A stretch of DNA of 64,000 nucleotides, from assembly GCA_012026885.1 (NCBI GenBank), contig VEPL01000032.1, forward strand, positions 1 through 64,000. The letters are read 5' to 3'. Origin of the DNA: Betaproteobacteria bacterium. GTDB lineage: Bacteria > Pseudomonadota > Gammaproteobacteria > Burkholderiales > Rhodocyclaceae. The position numbers and the translations under genes are program-made. Positions 1 through 8,956 of this stretch are shown here, in pieces; within the stretch, counting starts at the first letter, position 1, and each line of letters opens with the position of its first letter. The notes beneath the pieces are model-generated. The model saw only the letters and a list, made by a program, of their open reading frames with translations. It did not search any database and was not told the origin of the DNA.

Positions 1-1
1 G

Positions 2-55
2 TGCCTGCAGCCGGATCGTCGTGCCGACATCGAACTGATCGGCACCAAGAAGTAA
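2..55 (+). CDS. C-terminal end of an OmpA-family outer membrane protein (partial)
   Basis: Only the last 17 codons and the TAA stop are present; the gene enters from the left edge. The readable tail is CLQPDRRADIELIGTKK. The QPDRR(A/V) core followed by alternating hydrophobic residues and a basic end resembles the end of the OmpA-like peptidoglycan-binding domain in betaproteobacterial OmpA/RmpM-type porins. A rho-independent terminator follows 17 bases after the stop, which supports a genuine gene end. Family assignment rests on this short tail only and is inference. Confidence 0.55.
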   Translation, partial: CLQPDRRADIELIGTKK

Positions 56-72
56 TTCGCCGACAGCGCAGC

Positions 73-99
73 AAAAGCCCTGCCCCGGCAGGGCTTTTT
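73..99 (+). terminator. Rho-independent terminator after the OmpA-like gene
   Basis: A perfect stem AAAAGCCCTGCC (73-84) pairs with GGCAGGGCTTTT (87-98) and ends in a T run. It separates the partial upstream gene from the patatin-like gene starting at 123. Confidence 0.9.
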
Positions 100-122
100 C
101 ATTTGTATTCGAGGAATGCGCC

Positions 123-2312
123 ATGTCCCGCCTGTCAAACCACCTCGTAATGATCCTGCTGGCCGTATCGTTCGCGGCCGGCGCCGCGATGGCGGCAGAC
201 CGCCCGCGGATCGGCCTGGTCCTGGGCGGCGGCGGCGCACGCGGGGCGGCGCATATCGGCGTCCTCGAACTGCTGGAGGAACTGCGCGTGCCGGTCGACT
301 GCGTCAGCGGCACCAGCATGGGCGCGCTGGTCGCCGGGACCTATGCGGCGGGACTGACGCCGGCCGAGATGCGCCAGCGTCTGGGCGAAGCGGACTGGAA
401 GGACATGTTCAATGACCTTCCCGCCTTCGAGGAGATCAACCTGCGGCGCAAGGAAATCCTGCGCAACTTCATCCCGGGCAGCGAAACCGGAGTCAAGGAC
501 GATGGACTCTCGTACCAGACCGGCGTCGTCGACGGCCAGAAGATCAAGCTCTTCTTCAACCGCCTGGTCGGTGCCAGCCGCGGCGAACGCTATATCGACA
601 AACTGCCGCTGCCGCTCTCCATCATCGCCACCGACATCGGCACCGGCGAGCGGGTGGTCTATCGCGAGGGCAGCCTGACGTCCGCGATGCGCGCCAGCAT
701 GTCGGTACCCGGACTGCTGTCGCCGGTGGTCATCGACGGGCGCAAGCTGGTCGATGGCGGCCTTGTCGACAACGTGCCGATCGGCGAGGTGCGGGAGCGC
801 TGCCAGGCGGACATCGTCATTGCCGTCAACGTCGGGTCGCCGATGATGAAGGCCGAGGATGTCGGCTCGCTGCTGACCGTCTCGGCGCAGATGGTCAACA
901 TCCTCACCGAGCAGAACGTCGCCCGCTCACTGGCGACGCTCAAGCCCGACGATATCTACATCAAGCCCGATCTCGGCACCATCACGGCCGGCGACTTCGG
1001 ACGTAACGCCGAAGCCGCAGACCGCGGCCGAGCGGCCGCCGAAACCGTACGTGACCGGCTTGCCCGCCTCGGCACCACGCCGGAGCGCTATGCTGCCTGG
1101 CGCGACACCCTGAACGGCAGCAAGCGCCCGCGACCGGTCGTGGACGAGATCGACATCGCCGGGCTCAAGGAAGTGAATCCTGCCGCCGTCGAACGCCATC
1201 TCCACGTCAAGCCGGGCGACACTCTGTATTCGGAGAAACTGGGCGACGACCTCAACCGCATCTATGGCGACGGCTACTACCAGAGCGTGGACTACAAGGT
1301 ACTCAACGAGCGCGAGCGCAACATCCTGCGCATCACGCCGGTCGAGAAGCCCTGGGGACCGGATTACCTGCGCTTCGGCATCAATCTCGAGGCGGACACC
1401 AGCAACTCGTCATCGTTCCTGTTGCGCATCGGCTACCACAAGACCCTGGTGAACCGCCTCGGCGGCGAACTCCTCGCCACCGTGGACATCGGCACCGACT
1501 ACGGCGCGCTGCTCGACTACTACCAGCCGCTCGATCCGAAGCAGCGCGTTTTTGCCGAAACCTTCGTCTCCTACCGCAACCAGACCAACAATATCTACCA
1601 GGACAACAAGCGCCTCGCCCAGTACGACAGCGGCACGACCTCGGGCGCCCTCTGGCTCGGCGCCAACCTCGGTGTCGCCGGCCAGGTCCGGGTCGGCTGG
1701 CTCGAACAACAGCGCGATTTCAAGCGCGATATCGGCAACCCGTTGCTCCCCGACTTCAAGGTCAATTATGGTGGCTGGAATGTCCGCCTCGACCTCGACC
1801 AGCTCAACCGGCTGTACTTCCCGACCGATGGCTGGTCCGCCCGGCTGAACTATTTCGACTCGAGCGAAGCCGGCTTCGCCCGCATCGATGCCGAGACCCT
1901 CGGTGCCTTCTCGATCGGACGCACGGTCTTCAACGCGCGCGCCAGCTATGCCGGCGGCGTCGATGGCAGCCTTCCGTTCTACGACGCGGCCAAGGTCGGC
2001 GGCCCGCTCAACCTGAGTGCCTACGCCCGCGGGCAGATCACTGGCGACGACATCGCTTACCTCGGCATTCGCGCCGAGCGGATCATCGGCCAGTTTCCGC
2101 TCGGCTTCCGCGGCGACCTGCGCCTGGGCGCCGCCATCGAGGGCGCCCACGTCGGGCGCTTCTATACGGAAACCAACCTGGCCGGCCGCGACTACCTGGA
2201 TTCGGGGGCGCTGTACCTCGCCTCGGAAACCCCGATCGGCCCCTTCTTCCTCGGCTACGGCCGTTCGAGCGAAGGCAGCTGGAACGTGTTCTTCACGCTC
2301 GGCGTGCGCTGA
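123..2312 (+). CDS. Patatin-like phospholipase with C-terminal Omp85 barrel (PlpD-like, type Vd secretion)
   Basis: 729 residues: signal peptide (about 1-24), patatin lipase domain (about 28-300), a single POTRA-like segment (about 340-420) and an Omp85/BamA-type beta-barrel to the C-terminus. The patatin domain has the oxyanion motif GGGGARG (35-41), the nucleophile elbow GTSMG (Ser65) and the dyad aspartate in DGG (Asp211), so it should be an active serine lipase/phospholipase. This order matches PlpD of Pseudomonas aeruginosa, where the barrel anchors or exports the passenger. GAGGA at 111-115 lies 7 bases before the ATG. The gene stands alone between a terminator and the promoter at 2379. 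The in vivo lipid substrate cannot be told from sequence. Confidence 0.93.
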   Translation: MSRLSNHLVMILLAVSFAAGAAMAADRPRIGLVLGGGGARGAAHIGVLELLEELRVPVDCVSGTSMGALVAGTYAAGLTPAEMRQRLGEADWKDMFNDLPAFEEINLRRKEILRNFIPGSETGVKDDGLSYQTGVVDGQKIKLFFNRLVGASRGERYIDKLPLPLSIIATDIGTGERVVYREGSLTSAMRASMSVPGLLSPVVIDGRKLVDGGLVDNVPIGEVRERCQADIVIAVNVGSPMMKAEDVGSLLTVSAQMVNILTEQNVARSLATLKPDDIYIKPDLGTITAGDFGRNAEAADRGRAAAETVRDRLARLGTTPERYAAWRDTLNGSKRPRPVVDEIDIAGLKEVNPAAVERHLHVKPGDTLYSEKLGDDLNRIYGDGYYQSVDYKVLNERERNILRITPVEKPWGPDYLRFGINLEADTSNSSSFLLRIGYHKTLVNRLGGELLATVDIGTDYGALLDYYQPLDPKQRVFAETFVSYRNQTNNIYQDNKRLAQYDSGTTSGALWLGANLGVAGQVRVGWLEQQRDFKRDIGNPLLPDFKVNYGGWNVRLDLDQLNRLYFPTDGWSARLNYFDSSEAGFARIDAETLGAFSIGRTVFNARASYAGGVDGSLPFYDAAKVGGPLNLSAYARGQITGDDIAYLGIRAERIIGQFPLGFRGDLRLGAAIEGAHVGRFYTETNLAGRDYLDSGALYLASETPIGPFFLGYGRSSEGSWNVFFTLGVR

Positions 2313-2378
2313 ACGGCGGCAAGTGCGTCTGCGGTCGACCGGCTGCGGCGGGCCATTTCCGGTGCGACCCCGCCCGGG

Positions 2379-2406
2379 GTGACAGGCTTCATGCCTACGG
2401 TATACT
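2379..2406 (+). promoter_or_regulatory. Sigma70-type promoter for the binding-protein/diguanylate cyclase operon
   Basis: A -35 GTGACA (2379-2384, 5 of 6 matches) and a -10 TATACT (2401-2406, 5 of 6) are separated by 16 bases. Transcription would begin near 2413, upstream of the ATG at 2442. The promoter overlaps an in-frame upstream ATG at 2379, which argues against that codon as the real start. Confidence 0.72.
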
Positions 2407-2441
2407 GGCGTGATTCCTTCGCTCGCCCGCCCCCCCGGACG

Positions 2442-3188
2442 ATGTCATCACGACTGCGCGCCCTACTCTCCTGCATCGCGGCTGCCTTCACGGCGGCCTC
2501 CGGTACAGCTGCCTCCGCTGCACCGCTCAATGTGGCGGTGCTGGAGAACGCGCCGCCGATGGCCTATCGCGACGAAAGCGGCCAGCTGACCGGGTTCAGC
2601 GTCGAGATTGCCCGGGCCGTCTGTGCCGAAATGGCGGCCGAATGCACCTTCCGCACGATGATGCTGGGGCACGTCATCGACGCTCTGGCCGGCGGCGAAA
2701 TCGACATCGCCGCAGCGAGCCTGCTCGATACGCCGGAGCGGCGGCAACGCATCCTCTTCGCCCGCCCCTATTTCCGCTCCGTCACCCTGTGGTTCGCCCG
2801 CCCTGGCGTGCAGCCGGGCGCCCCGGGCGTGCGCGTTGCCGCGGTCAAGGGATCGGCGCAGGAGGCCTATGCCCGCCGCCAGGGCTGGACCACCATCGCG
2901 GTGCCGACCAATGGCGAACTCGGCGCGCCGCTGATCGGTGGCATCGCCCAGGCTGCCCTGATACCCATGAACACCAGCATTGCCCTGCTCAAGAATCCCG
3001 AATTCGTCCGTCTCGGCCTCGACTCGACGGTCATGAAGGCCGCCGAGCTGATCGGCGCGGCGTCTTTCGGCATCAGCCCCAGGCGTCCCGAGCTCAAGGA
3101 GGCGGTCGACAGCGCGCTCGAGAGGATCGAGCGCAACGGCATCTACGAGCGCATCAATTCGCGCTTCCTGCCCTTCCGGGTGCGCTGA
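2442..3188 (+). CDS. Periplasmic solute-binding protein, family 3 (first of a tandem pair)
   Basis: About 248 residues: a signal peptide (MSSRLRALLSCIAAAF and on, cleaved after an AxA near residue 25) and a type-2 periplasmic binding fold of the amino-acid family (SBP_bac_3). Family features include the LNVAVLENAPPMAY first strand, the GFSVEIARAVC helix and the DIAAASLLDTPERRQ region. No ABC permease or ATPase gene is nearby, so this looks like an orphan binding protein. It overlaps the next binding-protein gene by one base (TGATG), which is followed by a diguanylate cyclase, hinting at ligand sensing rather than uptake. Start chosen at 2442 because the longer form would begin inside the promoter. 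Ligand unknown. Confidence 0.85.
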   Translation: MSSRLRALLSCIAAAFTAASGTAASAAPLNVAVLENAPPMAYRDESGQLTGFSVEIARAVCAEMAAECTFRTMMLGHVIDALAGGEIDIAAASLLDTPERRQRILFARPYFRSVTLWFARPGVQPGAPGVRVAAVKGSAQEAYARRQGWTTIAVPTNGELGAPLIGGIAQAALIPMNTSIALLKNPEFVRLGLDSTVMKAAELIGAASFGISPRRPELKEAVDSALERIERNGIYERINSRFLPFRVR

Positions 3189-3991
3189 TGCGGCTGCTCG
3201 CCGGCGCCGGTCTCCTGCTCACGCTCGCAACGGCCGGTGCAGCGGAGGAACTCAAGGTCGCCATCGGCATCGACAACGAGCCGCACGGCATCATGGCCGT
3301 CGCGCTGGCCGACAGGGAAACCGCCGCCGGCTCCGGGACCGGCCCACTCAAGGAAGAACTGGCGCGCGAGATCTGCCAGCGCCTCCATGTCCGCTGCCAG
3401 GTCGAGGCAGAGCACATCGGCCATATCCTGCCCGCAATCGCCGAGCGGCGATTCGACCTCGGTTTCGGCATGTTCCTGCGCACACCCGAGCGAGCCGGTC
3501 ACTTCCAGTTCAGCGAGCCGGTCTGGCAGGCATCATCCCGACTGCTGGCCACGCAGGATGGCAATGCCGCCTGGGAATCCCGCCTGGGAGAACCGGTCAC
3601 ACTCGCAAGCCTGCGTGACGCGCGCCTCGTCGCGGTGGCCGGCTCGGCCCAATACGCTGCCCTGAACGCACTTGCCAGAACGCAAAACCTCCGGGTGGAG
3701 GGATCCGAGACCCTCGCCGACGTCATCGCGGCCATCGCCGCCGGCGATGCCGACTTCGCGCTGGTTCCGGTCTTCAGCGCCTATACCCTGCTGCGCAGCA
3801 TGGACGGCCCGCCCCTCGTCTTCGCCGGAGCGCCGCTGACTGCGGACAATCTTGGCGGCAGCGCCCGCATCGCCCTGCCCCGCGACGCGGAGCCCCTGCG
3901 CCGCAAGGTCAATTCGGCCCTGGCGGCGATGCGCAAGGACGGCACCTGGCAGCGCATCATGCGCCGCCACCTGCCGATCGGACTCTACTGA
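3188..3991 (+). CDS. Periplasmic solute-binding protein, family 3 (second of a tandem pair)
   Basis: About 267 residues: signal peptide (MRLLAGAGLLLTLATAGAAEE) and an SBP_bac_3-type fold with the DLGFGMFLRTPERAGHFQF region and a C-terminal WQRIMRRHLP helix like the IYERINSRFLP end of its upstream neighbour. The two are divergent paralogues, not a recent duplication. The ATG overlaps the stop of the first gene, and an open reading frame extending far upstream in this frame is only the shadow of that gene. It is ten bases upstream of the diguanylate cyclase gene. Ligand unknown; a role as a periplasmic input to that cyclase is inference. Confidence 0.83.
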   Translation: MRLLAGAGLLLTLATAGAAEELKVAIGIDNEPHGIMAVALADRETAAGSGTGPLKEELAREICQRLHVRCQVEAEHIGHILPAIAERRFDLGFGMFLRTPERAGHFQFSEPVWQASSRLLATQDGNAAWESRLGEPVTLASLRDARLVAVAGSAQYAALNALARTQNLRVEGSETLADVIAAIAAGDADFALVPVFSAYTLLRSMDGPPLVFAGAPLTADNLGGSARIALPRDAEPLRRKVNSALAAMRKDGTWQRIMRRHLPIGLY

Positions 3992-4000
3992 GCCGGCGCC

Positions 4001-5272
4001 ATGAGCCAGACCCCCCCGCCCCCGATGACCGCCCACCGCATCTTCGTGATGCTGGCGGCGGGCTTCATGGTCCTTCTTGGCGGCATCACCGCGCTGCTCG
4101 CCATCGACCAGCACCGCGCGATGGTCTCAGCCGAGCAACTGCAGGCCCAGACGGTGCCAGAGATCATCCGCCTGCAGCGCCTGGCGCGCAACCTCGACCA
4201 CCTGCGCCACGAAGGCGAGCGCATCTTCTCGGCCACGACGCCGGATGCCCGCCAGCAGGCGCTCTACCTGGTCATGCTGGTGGCCAGCCACCCGGGCATC
4301 CAGGAGCATGCGGAAGCTGCCGAGGTCGCGCGCGCCACCGAGGCCTTCCTGACCGAAGCCGTGCGCCGGTCCGGCGGCGAGGCCGGCGTCGACGGCTCGC
4401 GGCTGAACGAGTGGAAGCTGATTTCCGGCCGCCTGGGCCTCCTGGTCGACGACATTTCGGTGCAGAGCGCGCACCTCGCCGCGAACGACCTGGCGCAGAT
4501 CTCGGAGACCCTGCGCGTCGCCCGCATCAAGCTGGCCGCTGCGCTGCTGCTGGTCATCGCCTTCCTGGCCGGGACCATCCACCAGTTGAGCCGCCACCTG
4601 ATCCGGCCGCTCGAGCGCATCGACCACGCCCTCTCCTCGCTCGACGTGAACGGGCCGCCGCCCGAGTTCCCGCCCACCCAACTGCCGGAAATCCACGCCG
4701 TCGAGAACGCAGTCCGCCGGCTGCACGCCGCCCAGGTTAACAACGAGGCGGTGCGCCGCGAACTCGAGGAGCTGGCCAACCGTGACGGCCTCACCGGCCT
4801 GCTCAACCGGCGCCACTTCATGGCCAGCGCCGAGGCCGAACTGAAGCGCGCCGAACGCTATGGCCGCCCGGTGGTCGTGGCGCTCGCCGACCTCGATTTC
4901 TTCAAGAGCCTGAACGATACCCACGGCCACGCGGCCGGCGACCGCGTCCTCCAGGCCTTCGCCCAACTCATGCGCGACAGCGTACGCAGCACCGACCTGA
5001 TCGGCCGCTACGGCGGCGAGGAATTCGCTTTCCTTTTCCCCGAAAGCGGCGTCGAACAGGCCAGCGCGCTGGTCGAACGCTTCCGCCATCGCTTCGCAAC
5101 CGAGCCCGTGCACCTTGATAACGGCGTCGCGGTGCGCGTCACGGTCAGCATCGGCCTCGCCGATGCTTCCGGCCGCCCGCTCGAAGTTGCCCTGCACGCT
5201 GCCGACCAGGCGCTCTACGCCGCCAAGCGCGGCGGGCGCAACCGGGTCATGGTGGCCGGGAGCGAGGAATGA
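4001..5272 (+). CDS. Membrane-bound diguanylate cyclase (GGDEF domain)
   Basis: 423 residues. A first membrane helix (12-34), a helical periplasmic sensor region (about 35-175), a second membrane helix (176-194), a HAMP-like linker and a C-terminal GGDEF domain. The active-site loop is GGEEF (338-342) and the inhibitory I-site RSTD (329-332) lies five residues before it, so the enzyme should be active and product-inhibited, making c-di-GMP from GTP. The layout is like sensors that read a partner binding protein, which fits the two binding-protein genes upstream. The last bases overlap the response regulator start (ATGA). Signal and output are not visible. Confidence 0.93.
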   Translation: MSQTPPPPMTAHRIFVMLAAGFMVLLGGITALLAIDQHRAMVSAEQLQAQTVPEIIRLQRLARNLDHLRHEGERIFSATTPDARQQALYLVMLVASHPGIQEHAEAAEVARATEAFLTEAVRRSGGEAGVDGSRLNEWKLISGRLGLLVDDISVQSAHLAANDLAQISETLRVARIKLAAALLLVIAFLAGTIHQLSRHLIRPLERIDHALSSLDVNGPPPEFPPTQLPEIHAVENAVRRLHAAQVNNEAVRRELEELANRDGLTGLLNRRHFMASAEAELKRAERYGRPVVVALADLDFFKSLNDTHGHAAGDRVLQAFAQLMRDSVRSTDLIGRYGGEEFAFLFPESGVEQASALVERFRHRFATEPVHLDNGVAVRVTVSIGLADASGRPLEVALHAADQALYAAKRGGRNRVMVAGSEE

Positions 5273-5937
5273 ACGTCCTGATCGTCGAGGACGAACAGGC
5301 GATCGCCGAGAACATCTTCGATTTCCTCGAGGCGCACGGCCATCGCTGCGACTACGCCGCCTCTCTCGCCGAAGCGCGCCGGCGGATCGCGGCAGGGGAA
5401 TTCGATGGGCTCGTGCTTGATCGCGGCTTGCCCGACGGCGACGGGCTGACACTGGCCCGCGAATTGCGCGCCGCCGGCAACAGCCTCCCGATACTGATGC
5501 TTACCGCGCGCGACACGCTCGACGACAAATTGGCTGGCTTCGGCGCCGGCAGCGACGACTACCTGGTGAAGCCGTTCTCGCTGCGCGAGCTGGAGGCCCG
5601 CCTGCTAGCCCTGGGACGGCGACCGGCCCGGCGCAGCGATGCTGGCGTTGTGCACGCCGGCGAACTGGCCTACGACAATGCCGCCCGGCAGCTCCTGGTG
5701 AACGGCCACCCCGTGCCACTGCCGCCCAAGGCACTGCGACTGGCCGCGCTGCTGGTCGGCGAACCGGGTCGCGTATTCCTCCGGCGCGAACTCGAGATCG
5801 CCGTCTGGGGCGAAGAACAGGAGAGCGGGGAAAATCTGCGCAACCTGATCTACGCCTTGCGCAAGAGCCTCGGCAGTTCGGCCGCCGAGAAATTCGTCAC
5901 GGTACACGGACTTGGGCTCAAACTCGATGCCGGTTGA
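5269..5937 (+). CDS. OmpR-family response regulator (PmrA/QseB-like)
   Basis: 222 residues: receiver domain (1-115) with acidic pocket Glu7-Asp8, phospho-acceptor Asp51 and Lys in VKPF, then a winged-helix DNA-binding domain (about 130-220). The sequence around Asp51 is LVLDRGLPDGDGL. It overlaps the cyclase gene by four bases and the histidine kinase gene by eleven. The eptA gene immediately downstream and the CTTCAC-N5-CTTCAC repeat at 7237 suggest a PmrA-like role in lipid A modification; this target assignment is inference. Confidence 0.92.
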   Translation: MNVLIVEDEQAIAENIFDFLEAHGHRCDYAASLAEARRRIAAGEFDGLVLDRGLPDGDGLTLARELRAAGNSLPILMLTARDTLDDKLAGFGAGSDDYLVKPFSLRELEARLLALGRRPARRSDAGVVHAGELAYDNAARQLLVNGHPVPLPPKALRLAALLVGEPGRVFLRRELEIAVWGEEQESGENLRNLIYALRKSLGSSAAEKFVTVHGLGLKLDAG

Positions 5938-7231
5938 TCTGCCCACCAATGCCCCGAGCATGCGCTGGCGCATCGCGTCGGTCACTGCGGTCCTCGTGCT
6001 GTTCTCCATCCTGGCGTTATGCGCGGCACTACTGATCGCGGTCCACGCACGCGAAGACGAGTTCATCGACCTCATCGTGGCCGAGCAGATGGAGCACAGC
6101 CAGCAGCGCTGGAAAGTATCGCCGGCACTGGCCTCGCCCAATACGCCCGACATGCAGCTCTTCCATGTCGCGCCGGGAGCGGCGCCCGATGGCGTGCCCG
6201 ACTTCCTGGCCACGCTGCCGCGTGGCGACCACGAGCTCCGCCACGACGGCAAGGAATTCCACGTCGCCGTCCGCGAAACGACCGAGGGGCGATTCATCCT
6301 CGCCTACGATGTCGAGGAGCACGGGGAGCGCGAACGGTCGCTCTGGCTGATCGTGCTCTCCGGGGCGCTGATGGTCAGCGCCCTGACCCTCGCCAGCATC
6401 TACCGCTTGGCCGGGCGCCTGACGCGCCACCTCGACCGCCTGGCCGCCGGCGTCGCCGCCGGCACTGGCGTTGCCCACAACCATCCCGGAATGGAGCGCG
6501 AACTACTCATCCTCGCCCGCGCCCTGGCTACCCACGAGGCCCGCCAGGCCGAACAACTCGCCCGCGAACGTGAATTTTCCGCCAACCTGTCGCACGAACT
6601 GCGCACGCCGCTCGCCAGCATCCGCAGCGATGCCGAAATGCTCGCCGAATTGCCGGCCATGCCGGAGGCCGCAACCCGGCGGGCCGCACGCATCTCCGCC
6701 ACGGTCGGCCGCATCACCGCGCTCGCCGAGAGCCTGCTCGCCCTGGCCCGCGAAGGCGCTGGCGAGACCCGCGAAGACGTGCCGCTGGCGGCGGCGCTGC
6801 GCGAAACCTGCGACGCCCTGCTTCCGGCTCGTTCGCGCGCCTCGGAGGACGCCACGGACGTGTGCATCGACGTCCCCGACACCGCGATGGTCGCTGCCGA
6901 CCCGTCGCTGCTGCGTCTCGTCCTGCGCAATCTGCTCGACAACGCGCTGCGCCACGCCCGTGCCGGCGAGGTCACCTGCACGCTGGATGGCAGCATCCTG
7001 CAGGTACGCGATTCCGGGCCCGGTTTCGCCGCGGACGAATTGCCCTTCGTCTTCGAGCGGCAGTTCCACGGTGGCGGCATCGGGCGCCTCGGCATTGGCC
7101 TGGCGCTCGTCCGCCACGTCGCCGCCGCCAGCGGCTGGAGGGCAGCGGCCGGCAACGCCGATGAAGGAGGCGCCACGGTCAGCGTCGACTTCGGTGAAAG
7201 CCTGCATTTCCGGAGCGTCGACCGCAGCTGA
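5927..7231 (+). CDS. Sensor histidine kinase paired with the response regulator at 5269
   Basis: 434 residues: membrane helices at about 17-40 and 140-160 bracket a roughly 100-residue periplasmic domain. HisKA has the phospho-acceptor His223 in SHELRTP, and the HATPase domain has the N box (NLLDNALRHA), the DSGPGF G1 box and a GLALV G2 box. ATG at 5927 is preferred; it overlaps the regulator's end. An upstream in-frame TTG at 5912 gives only five extra residues. The stop codon lies in a near copy of the iterated 12-mer (7217-7228). No acidic Fe3+-binding motif typical of enteric PmrB is obvious, so the signal is unknown. Confidence 0.92.
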   Translation: MPVDLPTNAPSMRWRIASVTAVLVLFSILALCAALLIAVHAREDEFIDLIVAEQMEHSQQRWKVSPALASPNTPDMQLFHVAPGAAPDGVPDFLATLPRGDHELRHDGKEFHVAVRETTEGRFILAYDVEEHGERERSLWLIVLSGALMVSALTLASIYRLAGRLTRHLDRLAAGVAAGTGVAHNHPGMERELLILARALATHEARQAEQLAREREFSANLSHELRTPLASIRSDAEMLAELPAMPEAATRRAARISATVGRITALAESLLALAREGAGETREDVPLAAALRETCDALLPARSRASEDATDVCIDVPDTAMVAADPSLLRLVLRNLLDNALRHARAGEVTCTLDGSILQVRDSGPGFAADELPFVFERQFHGGGIGRLGIGLALVRHVAAASGWRAAAGNADEGGATVSVDFGESLHFRSVDRS

Positions 7232-7236
7232 CCCGG

Positions 7237-7254
7237 CTTCACGATTTCTTCACG
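7237..7254 (+). promoter_or_regulatory. Tandem CTTCACG repeats, candidate response-regulator box for eptA
   Basis: CTTCACG occurs at 7237-7243 and again at 7248-7254, exactly 11 bases apart. This is the half-site/N5/half-site layout bound by OmpR-family dimers such as PmrA. It sits between the kinase stop and the eptA start. A perfect 6-bp hairpin GCTGCC-TGC-GGCAGC follows at 7254-7268. Function is inferred from geometry and position. Confidence 0.55.
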
Positions 7255-7297
7255 CTGCCTGCGGCAGCATGCCGCATCCTTTTCTTCCGGATGCGCC

Positions 7298-8956
7298 GTG
7301 GGCTCCTCCCTATCAACACGCTTGACCCATCCGGGGTCGCTCACGTTGCGTCGCCCCGAGATGCGCGTCGAAACGCTGGCTCTGGCAGCCAGCGTATATT
7401 TCGTGCTGCTCTGCAACGCGCCATTCTGGAGCGCGATTCTGGGGGACCGCAATCCCGGTCTTCCCAGCACGCTCGTCCTCGCTCTTGCGCTCGGCACGAC
7501 CCTGGTCGCCGTGCATTTCGCCCTGTTTGGCGCCGTGCTGACCCGGTGGACGGTAAAACCCCTGCTCACCCTTCTCTTCCTGTGCACGGCCACCGCCACC
7601 TGGTTCATGGAGCATTACCGTATCTACCTCGATCCGACGATGCTGCGCAACGTGCTCGCCACCGACGTGCGCGAGGCTGCCGATCTTGTCGCCTGGTCGG
7701 CCTTGCCGCACATTGTCATCTACGGATTGCTGCCGGTCGCCCTGCTCGCCTGGGTCAAAATCCGTCGCGACCCGCTGCCGCGCGCCCTCGCCTGGCGCGC
7801 CGGCGCGTTGCTGCTGGCACTCGTGGCCGGCGCCGGCGCCGCAATGATCGCCTACGGGGACGTCGCCGGCCCCGTGCGGAACCACAAGGAAATCCGCTAC
7901 CTCGTAACCCCGGCCAACTACCTCTATTCGCTCGCCCGCGCGGCCGCTGGTACGGCCAGCCATGCCGCCGCAACGCGCGCGCCCGTCGGCGAGGATGCCC
8001 GGCTCGGCGCCGGCTGGGCCGGGCGCGGCAAGCCGGCACTGTTGGTGCTGGTGGTCGGCGAAACGGCACGCGCCGCCAACTGGGGACTGTCAGGCTACGC
8101 CCGCCAGACGACACCGGAATTGGCCGCCGAAGATGTCATCAACTTCGCCTCGGTGACCAGTTGTGGCACCAACACTGAGGTGTCGCTGCCCTGCATGTTC
8201 TCGCCAATCGGGCGCCGGAATTATGATGAAGCGCGCATCCGCAGCAGCGAATCCCTGCTCGATGTCGCCGCGCGAGCCGGCTTCAAGGTTGTCTGGATCG
8301 ACAACCAGTCCGGCTGCAAGGGCGTCTGCGCCGGCATCGGCGAAACCCGCCCCGACCCCGACTCCGCTGACTGCCGTGACGGAGAATGCTTCGACGGCGC
8401 ACTGATAGATACGCTCGAGAAGACCGTCGCCGACAATTCCGGCAACTTGCTCGTCGTCCTCCACCAGATGGGCAACCACGGTCCGGCCTACAGCAAGCGC
8501 TATCCGGAGACCTTCAACCGCTTCCAGCCGGCCTGCACCGACGCCGATCTGACCCGCTGCCCGCGCGAAGCGGTGGTCAACGCCTACGACAACGCGATCG
8601 CTTACACCGACCACGTGCTTGCCCGCACCGTGCGCTTCCTGCGCAGGCACAAAGCGCACGACAGCGCCTTCCTCTATGTATCCGACCACGGCGAGTCGCT
8701 GGGCGAGAGCGGCCTTTACCTGCACGGAATCCCGTTTGCCATCGCGCCGAAGTATCAGACGCAGGTACCGATGGTGATGTGGCTGTCGCCCGGCTACGTG
8801 CGCAACTTCGGCGTCAACGATGCCTGCCTCGCCGCACGCGCCGCCGAACCCGTCACTCACGACCACCTGTTCCACAGCGTGCTCGGACTCCTCGAGGTGG
8901 ACACGCAAGCGCGCGATGCGTCGCTCGACTTCATCAGCTCCTGCCGTCGGGCATGA
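7298..8956 (+). CDS. eptA: Lipid A phosphoethanolamine transferase (EptA/MCR family)
   Basis: 552 residues. Five N-terminal membrane helices are followed by a periplasmic sulfatase-fold domain (from about 220). Metal and nucleophile motifs are present: VVGET, the SCGTNT threonine, YVSDHGESLGE, LHG and late histidines, with many paired cysteines as in EptA and MCR enzymes. The enzyme transfers phosphoethanolamine from phosphatidylethanolamine to lipid A phosphate and lowers binding of cationic peptides such as polymyxin. GTG 7298 was chosen because LRRPEMRVETLALAAS aligns with the usual family N-terminus; ATG 7361 would cut this short. It overlaps a PAP2 phosphatase gene and follows a two-component pair. 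Confidence 0.93.
   Translation: MGSSLSTRLTHPGSLTLRRPEMRVETLALAASVYFVLLCNAPFWSAILGDRNPGLPSTLVLALALGTTLVAVHFALFGAVLTRWTVKPLLTLLFLCTATATWFMEHYRIYLDPTMLRNVLATDVREAADLVAWSALPHIVIYGLLPVALLAWVKIRRDPLPRALAWRAGALLLALVAGAGAAMIAYGDVAGPVRNHKEIRYLVTPANYLYSLARAAAGTASHAAATRAPVGEDARLGAGWAGRGKPALLVLVVGETARAANWGLSGYARQTTPELAAEDVINFASVTSCGTNTEVSLPCMFSPIGRRNYDEARIRSSESLLDVAARAGFKVVWIDNQSGCKGVCAGIGETRPDPDSADCRDGECFDGALIDTLEKTVADNSGNLLVVLHQMGNHGPAYSKRYPETFNRFQPACTDADLTRCPREAVVNAYDNAIAYTDHVLARTVRFLRRHKAHDSAFLYVSDHGESLGESGLYLHGIPFAIAPKYQTQVPMVMWLSPGYVRNFGVNDACLAARAAEPVTHDHLFHSVLGLLEVDTQARDASLDFISSCRRA

Noticed and set aside
2379-2441. ATG at 2379 as start of the first binding protein
   Set aside because: It lies within the -35 element of a good promoter and would put 21 residues before the signal peptide.
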